A stretch of 64,000 nucleotides of DNA from Apoderus coryli (Eukaryota > Arthropoda > Insecta > Coleoptera > Attelabidae): contig OU452200.1 of assembly GCA_911728435.2 (NCBI GenBank), forward strand, positions 40,315,715 to 40,379,714, read 5' to 3'. The notes under the pieces are model-generated. The model did no database searches and was not told the origin of the DNA. It saw nothing but the letters and a program-made list of their open reading frames with translations. Positions 60,801-64,000 of the stretch are shown piece by piece (position 1 is the first letter of the stretch; each line of letters opens with the position of its first letter). A program made the position numbers and the translations under genes.

Positions 60801-61924
60801 TTCTCTGGATGCTTCTAACAAGCAAATTTGGAATTCCCGCTACGTGCGTGAACGGTCTTGAACGATCGAATAGGGGCTGCTGTTTGGTTTCGAGCTCATG
60901 AGATAAGAGAAGCAACGTGATTGTATTTGTCCCTACATTTTGGACTGTTTGGTTTTGAACCATCCCTTTCAGAATCCACCCATTCATTGATCTGTGCTGT
61001 GACTTTCATGTTAAACTGCAATCTGTTGTCTCCATATGTGCCTCTGACATAAAATCCACCTGGCGCCCTTCCTCAAAACTATGTGAAGAGGAGTTTAGAA
61101 GTATTACTGCTGTTGACGGTGTGGTGGATAATCATCGTCATCAGCATTCACTCGCTAACGAGTATGAATTATTCCAACTCAGGGATTTTTGTTGTGAACC
61201 CTAAGATGCCGGAAATCCTTTCACAAAATTGACACACCCAATCAAAACCATTCGCCGACTGTTGTAGGTGCGCTGCCCCATCGATGCGTTCTCTCTCCTT
61301 TCGATGCTGTCTCTCGCATCCTCATGTCGCCGACGCTGCTCTTCAAAACTTGATGGCCTTCATAATGGTACCTCTTTTGCTGTCCTCCCTGATTTCGTGA
61401 GCCGACGTTAAGGTGTGAATAAAGGAATTTCTTTGGAAGGAGTTCCGTAGGCATGCGGATTACGTGGCCAGTCCATCACCTCAATGCTAGTGGTTTCAGC
61501 TTTCTCTAGAACGCTGACATCATTGACACCCGCGTATTGAAGCTCAATGACTGATGTGGATACGATCTTCGTTTCAGTTTGCAGTATACGAAGGTTGAAG
61601 AGTCCGCCGCCATCAAATCCGTAGATCTCTATTCCCCTCGGCAGTTCATCTTAAAATTTAAGGTGGATAATGCACCAATAATAGTCAGATATGCTTGTTT
61701 CTGCAAATCGCGAGAGCATGCCTCGTAAAACCATTTGATTTGGAGTCTTTGTATATATAAATATATTTTTAAGGGAAACTGGATGCGCTTTGTACGTAAT
61801 TGAGGATCAAACTATCAATGAAATGGATGGCGACTTTGATGATTACAGAAAGGAATTGTTGGAAAGTTTAGGTGAAGTGATTAATAGTCCAAGTATAGCA
61901 GCAAATGCCGCCGTCGCTCAATAG
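48657..61924 (+). CDS. ABCF1: ABCF1 (ATP-binding cassette subfamily F member 1), complete gene, 12 exons
   Basis: Soluble twin-ABC ATPase without membrane segments; binds eIF2 and ribosomes and promotes translation initiation. The 12 exons sum to 2,862 bases (953 residues) and all phases agree. The N-terminal third is charged and disordered ([10 protein letters not shown], many DDWSD and KKGKK units), as in human ABCF1. The linker [20 protein letters not shown] leads into ABC1: Walker A GPNGHGKTT, signature [15 protein letters not shown], Walker [14 protein letters not shown]-loop VSHDQSF. After the linker, ABC2: Walker [10 protein letters not shown], signature [14 protein letters not shown], Walker [14 protein letters not shown]-loop VSHDERL. 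Both sites look catalytic. The end [18 protein letters not shown] is family-typical. Exon 3 is duplicated in tandem into the start of exon 4. Large introns hold LINE and inverted-repeat insertions. Confidence 0.96.
48897..48968 (+). CDS. ABCF1: ABCF1 exon 2
   Basis: Acceptor TTATAG after a 62-bp intron; reads [19 protein letters not shown] and ends KAAKK, donor GTTTGT. Small and lysine-rich. Confidence 0.85.
49032..49142 (+). CDS. ABCF1: ABCF1 exon 3 (duplicated unit, first copy)
   Basis: Acceptor TTACATAG, donor GTTTGT. Reads [18 protein letters not shown], then [17 protein letters not shown]. The next exon opens with almost the same sequence, and the flanking introns also match (GTTTGTA...TATTTACATAG), so exon plus intron were duplicated together. 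111 bp keeps the frame. Confidence 0.88.
49193..50147 (+). CDS. ABCF1: ABCF1 exon 4 (second copy of unit, charged linker, start of ABC1)
   Basis: Begins with the duplicated [18 protein letters not shown], then a long Lys/Glu/Asp-rich stretch, the coiled [20 protein letters not shown] segment, [13 protein letters not shown] and [19 protein letters not shown], ending VGPNG split within Gly before donor GTAAGA. Confidence 0.93.
50286..50604 (+). CDS. ABCF1: ABCF1 exon 5 (Walker A of ABC1)
   Basis: Acceptor TTCTTCAAG; completes [15 protein letters not shown] and continues [18 protein letters not shown], ending GLGFTQEMQ before donor GTAGGT. Contains the ABC1 helical insertion. Confidence 0.94.
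50675..50814 (+). CDS. ABCF1: ABCF1 exon 6 (signature and Walker B of ABC1)
   Basis: Acceptor TTTCAG; reads [18 protein letters not shown] and [18 protein letters not shown], ending with two bases of an Asn codon before GTAAGT. Confidence 0.95.
50978..53640 (-). mobile_element. Jockey-like LINE, 5' truncated, antisense in ABCF1 intron 6
   Basis: The 3' end (minus strand, ATTATTATTATTAAAATG near 50990) and the sequence GTCTTGTAATTGGG match the LINE fragments in the amphiphysin intron, so this is the same family. The coding part starts inside the endonuclease domain near 53600. Intron 6 is 3.3 kb and this element fills most of it. Confidence 0.82.
51190..53600 (-). pseudogene. LINE ORF2 (endonuclease end, RT, C-terminus) with frameshifts
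   Basis: In order on the minus strand: [15 protein letters not shown] (endonuclease catalytic Asp-Asn block), a broken linker containing [19 protein letters not shown], a shift near 52670, [18 protein letters not shown], then a 406-codon intact frame (52410-51190) with [38 protein letters not shown] and the catalytic [11 protein letters not shown]. It ends with [17 protein letters not shown] and RACTLCN. Several shifts between 52420 and 53600 make the protein non-functional, although the RT palm is preserved. Confidence 0.78.
54136..54373 (+). CDS. ABCF1: ABCF1 exon 7 (H-loop of ABC1, linker)
   Basis: Acceptor TTTTTCAG; reads [20 protein letters not shown] and ends [13 protein letters not shown] before donor GTAAGT. 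The open frame runs a few codons past the donor. Confidence 0.94.
54374..56198. other. ABCF1 intron 7, no gene recognised
   Basis: Overlapping frames at 55090-55770 on both strands (for example [19 protein letters not shown] on plus, and [20 protein letters not shown] on minus) are unusually long for this AT content, but match no family I know. Confidence 0.4.
56199..56373 (+). CDS. ABCF1: ABCF1 exon 8 (inter-domain linker)
   Basis: Acceptor GAAACAG; reads [18 protein letters not shown], then [18 protein letters not shown] and ends PPVLGLH plus one base, donor GTAAGT. Confidence 0.93.
56478..57483. repeat. Long inverted repeat, ~400-bp arms
   Basis: Arms 56478-56880 and 57083-57483 are inverse complements with scattered mismatches: GGTTAAATTAGAGAAAAGT pairs with ACTTTTCTCTAATTTAACC, and GCCATAGTTTGGCA with TGCCAAACTATGGG at the centre. 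The ~200-bp spacer shows nothing. No transposase. In ABCF1 intron 8. Confidence 0.72.
57701..57907. repeat. Second inverted repeat (~207 bp)
   Basis: Outer arms AAAAACTGATATTCGTACTG and, mirrored, TACGAACACCAGTTTTT; inner ATTACGCTCTCTGATG with CATAGAGAGCGTAAT, and AGAGTTACAAA-type pairs inside. MITE-like. Confidence 0.6.
58374..58885 (+). mobile_element. Tc-like non-autonomous element with transposase remnant
   Basis: Ends CAGTGCTTTCATTTTAAAA on the left and, mirrored, CAGTGCTTTCATTTCAAAA on the right, each bordered by TA. Inside, 58490-58620 reads [17 protein letters not shown] then [17 protein letters not shown], the extreme C-terminus of the insect Tc-like transposases. In ABCF1 intron 8. 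Confidence 0.72.
58957..59135 (+). CDS. ABCF1: ABCF1 exon 9 (Walker A of ABC2)
   Basis: Acceptor TTTGCAG; reads [18 protein letters not shown] and [18 protein letters not shown], ending RMNHRL before donor GTAAGT. Confidence 0.95.
59445..59730 (+). pseudogene. Decayed mariner transposase fragment
   Basis: Plus strand pieces [18 protein letters not shown], then [11 protein letters not shown] and [11 protein letters not shown], match in order the mariner helix-turn-helix and WVPKxLTxEQK linker. Full of stops. ABCF1 intron 9. Confidence 0.5.
60116..60349 (+). CDS. ABCF1: ABCF1 exon 10 (signature of ABC2)
   Basis: Acceptor TTTCAG; reads [19 protein letters not shown], later [18 protein letters not shown] and ends NAPDVLIL before donor GTAAAA. 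78 whole codons. Confidence 0.95.
60422..60531 (+). CDS. ABCF1: ABCF1 exon 11 (Walker B and H-loop of ABC2)
   Basis: Acceptor TTTTAG; opens [19 protein letters not shown] and ends [11 protein letters not shown] plus two bases of an Arg codon, donor GTATGG. Confidence 0.95.
61130..61660 (-). pseudogene. LINE fragment, C-terminal half (RTE/CR1-like)
   Basis: Minus strand reads [29 protein letters not shown] and the closing [15 protein letters not shown], with [15 protein letters not shown] text near 61600. Same family and 3' end as 39140-39965 but opposite strand. In ABCF1 intron 11. Confidence 0.65.
61774..61924 (+). CDS. ABCF1: ABCF1 exon 12 (C-terminus, stop)
   Basis: Acceptor TTTTTAAG; reads [19 protein letters not shown], then [16 protein letters not shown] and ends NAAVAQ, TAG at 61922. 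The exon is too short and lacks a Met, so it is easy to miss. Confidence 0.93.
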
Positions 61925-64000
61925 AAGAAATTAACAATAATTATATTTTTTATATTTTTATGATGTATACAAGAAAAATGTTGGATCTTTTTTTACAACT
62001 TTGTTGTTGAAATTGTATTTACATTTTCTGGAGTATTTAATTGTGAAATACATAATATTAAATGAATGAAGAAGCGTGTGAAACTTTCATTTCTCAGATA
62101 CCCTAAAACTTTTACAACTAAAATTATTCCCAGTATTCCCTAATCAATTAAAAAATTTTGCAACGTTCCATTAATTTATATACATTTTCAGTGTTTATTA
62201 GTTGATAGAAATTTAAGTAAAAACGTACGTCTGCATTTGAGTGAGAGATTGCACCTTCGGATGAGTCGATACAAGTAAGGAATATGTGCAAATAATGAGT
62301 CATTATTTTCCCTTGATGTGAAGAACAAAAAGACCAGGATAAATAATAAAAAAATTATAAATATTTTAAATGTATTTATTTTCACTCAGTTTTCTGCTGT
62401 CTATAGCTTTTATTAAAACAAATTATGAAATTATAATTACAAATCATGTTTGACAATAATGAAAAATACTCATCGAACTATTTATTTATTTCTATATAGT
62501 ATTGGCACTATATAAACAAATGAACCTTGAATCATCAATTTTTTGGAGCCATACAAACACAAAAAAAAAATACACTAAACATTTCTTATTAACTTTTGCT
62601 TGATCTTAAATTACAAAACAAAAAAAAAGAGATCATTAACATATACATCGCTAAAACTTAAAAATTACAAAATGAAAAAAAAAAGGAGGTTGACAAGTCC
62701 CTCAAATATAGGAACAAGCTGTGGTCATATCACATTTCTGTTAATGTTTTCTTACTGGTACAGTGAAAGTACGAAACTATTAAACAAGTACGATATATCG
62801 ATAGTCATTACCTACTAAAACTGTCATTTTACTGAGCTGTCATCTTACTCAAGGTGTCATAAGTGGTGGATAGATATAAATTTGCACTCAAAAACAATAT
62901 AGAGCCAATATGAGTGAGGACTTCTTTAAAAAGAAATATTCAACAATGCTCAAAGATATATTGTGAAGAAATATGTTTATTATGACAATAATCCGAGATT
63001 ACAAAGAGTTTCGAGCACGAGTTAATACAAGCTGGAAGCTAGTACAAAAAAAAAGAAGAACGCTAAATCTTTTGAGGATTAAAATCCAGAGCATCAAAAA
63101 TGATTGCTGATTTTGTACTAAAATATAACGTTCCGATTGTATATTCTTGTTCATAATCGTCCTATGAAGTCTGTTGCTTGGCGCCTAACGTAGAGCTGGA
63201 ATCCACGACTCGAGATTAAGAGCAAAGCTCCAAAATTCGCTGTGATAACCGAATTCGTCGATAAAGCCAAACATTTAATTTTAGTCGACAAAGTGATCGA
63301 GCGTTATAGTTTGAAAAGACCTTAGGCGTTTTTAAACTAAAAAGCTAAGCGACACATTAATATTTGCTCGTGTTGGAAACCGATCTATGGCAGATTCTAC
63401 GTGGTTCTATAGCGATGGAAACTATAACCCGGTTGGACAGTCTGGATCCATAAAATCAGGAATAGCCGAGACTCAACCGAACATGGTTTGAAAAAAGTGA
63501 CAACGAAATAGTGGATTCAATGCGAGCAAATATTGTCCACAACTCATACCTGTTTTACTCGATAATGAATGAATGTTTTAAAATATTTTAACTTGAACTT
63601 TCATAATTTTCGTTTAAAAATTGGAACAACATTCAAATTCAATCAATATATCTTTTATATTTTTTTCGCCTGCCTGCACTTAAATAGAGTTTTACCGCCC
63701 GCATTTGCGGGCGGTAAATGACCATTTAGCGCCCGCTCTTTTTATTTTTTTTCCATAGATCGCGCTACTGTTATATTTGCAATAATAACGTTAACATCAG
63801 TAGTTTTCACTCACTTAACTTAATGTGCATTCCATCTAGAGGATAAGTTGACAATTAATTGAGAAAGTTTACTTAGATAGTCGTCTGCCCTTCGGCTAAA
63901 CTCATTTAATTATTTTAAATTGTCCATTATTAATTAGTAATCACTTTTAAATTATTATTGTAGTACCGAAATATACCTAAGATTCTAAAATCAAATTTCT
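61925..64000. other. ABCF1 3' UTR and downstream, no gene recognised
   Basis: AT-rich; an AATAAA-containing stretch lies at about 62345. Region 62900-63550 has the look of a decayed mobile element but I could not place it. A GC-rich palindrome lies at 63692-63718. Confidence 0.4.
63692..63718. repeat. GC-rich perfect palindrome
   Basis: TTACCGCCCGC, ATTT-type loop, GCGGGCGGTAA: 11-bp exact arms in an otherwise AT-rich context, followed 14 bp later by another AGCGCCCGCTC. Could be a transposon end or a hairpin. Confidence 0.6.

Noticed and set aside
60649..60987. Opposed frames in ABCF1 intron 11
   Set aside because: No motif on either strand; probably flanking remnants of the LINE at 61130-61660.

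Overview
The window is AT-rich eukaryotic DNA, almost certainly from an insect. It carries three interrupted genes with consensus GT-AG splice sites whose proteins match insect families, plus a dense load of arthropod-type transposons (jockey/CR1-like LINEs, mariner, piggyBac, hAT, Tc-like relics). The species cannot be fixed from the sequence; a beetle or another large-genome holometabolan is plausible.

Layout: (1) 1-496 is a tandem/inverted repeat carrying a well-formed type I hammerhead ribozyme, resembling an animal retrozyme or the terminal repeat of a Penelope-like element. (2) 852-4794 (+) holds the last three coding exons of amphiphysin, including its C-terminal SH3 domain; the last intron is filled with truncated LINE copies. 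(3) 4795-15482 is intergenic, with a Tc-like relic, a hAT derivative with terminal repeats, a piggyBac derivative with TTAA duplications and a LINE scrap. (4) 15483-46827 (-) is a complete G-protein alpha-q gene. Eight coding positions are served by 11 exons, because positions 4, 7 and 8 each have two alternative versions of equal length and phase. Its introns hold an intact 1.32-kb mariner, a large foldback palindrome, nested LINEs, a ~370-bp satellite interrupted by a LINE, and a stray piece of an OARD1-like macrodomain. (5) 46828-48656 is the divergent promoter region shared with (6) ABCF1 at 48657-61924 (+), 12 exons encoding 953 residues with two ABC ATPase domains and a recent tandem duplication of one N-terminal exon. 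(7) The last 2 kb hold no gene I can recognise.

How the genes relate: amphiphysin (membrane curvature; photoreceptor and muscle membranes in flies), Galpha-q (GPCR to phospholipase C, including phototransduction) and ABCF1 (ribosome-associated translation factor) are not one pathway. Amphiphysin and Galpha-q are tail to tail, and as I recall both map to polytene region 49B in Drosophila, so their proximity may be old microsynteny. The most notable signals are the hammerhead repeat, the coordinated alternative-exon sets of Galpha-q (including a stop-containing exon followed at once by a splice donor), and the intact mariner about 220 bp upstream of that exon.
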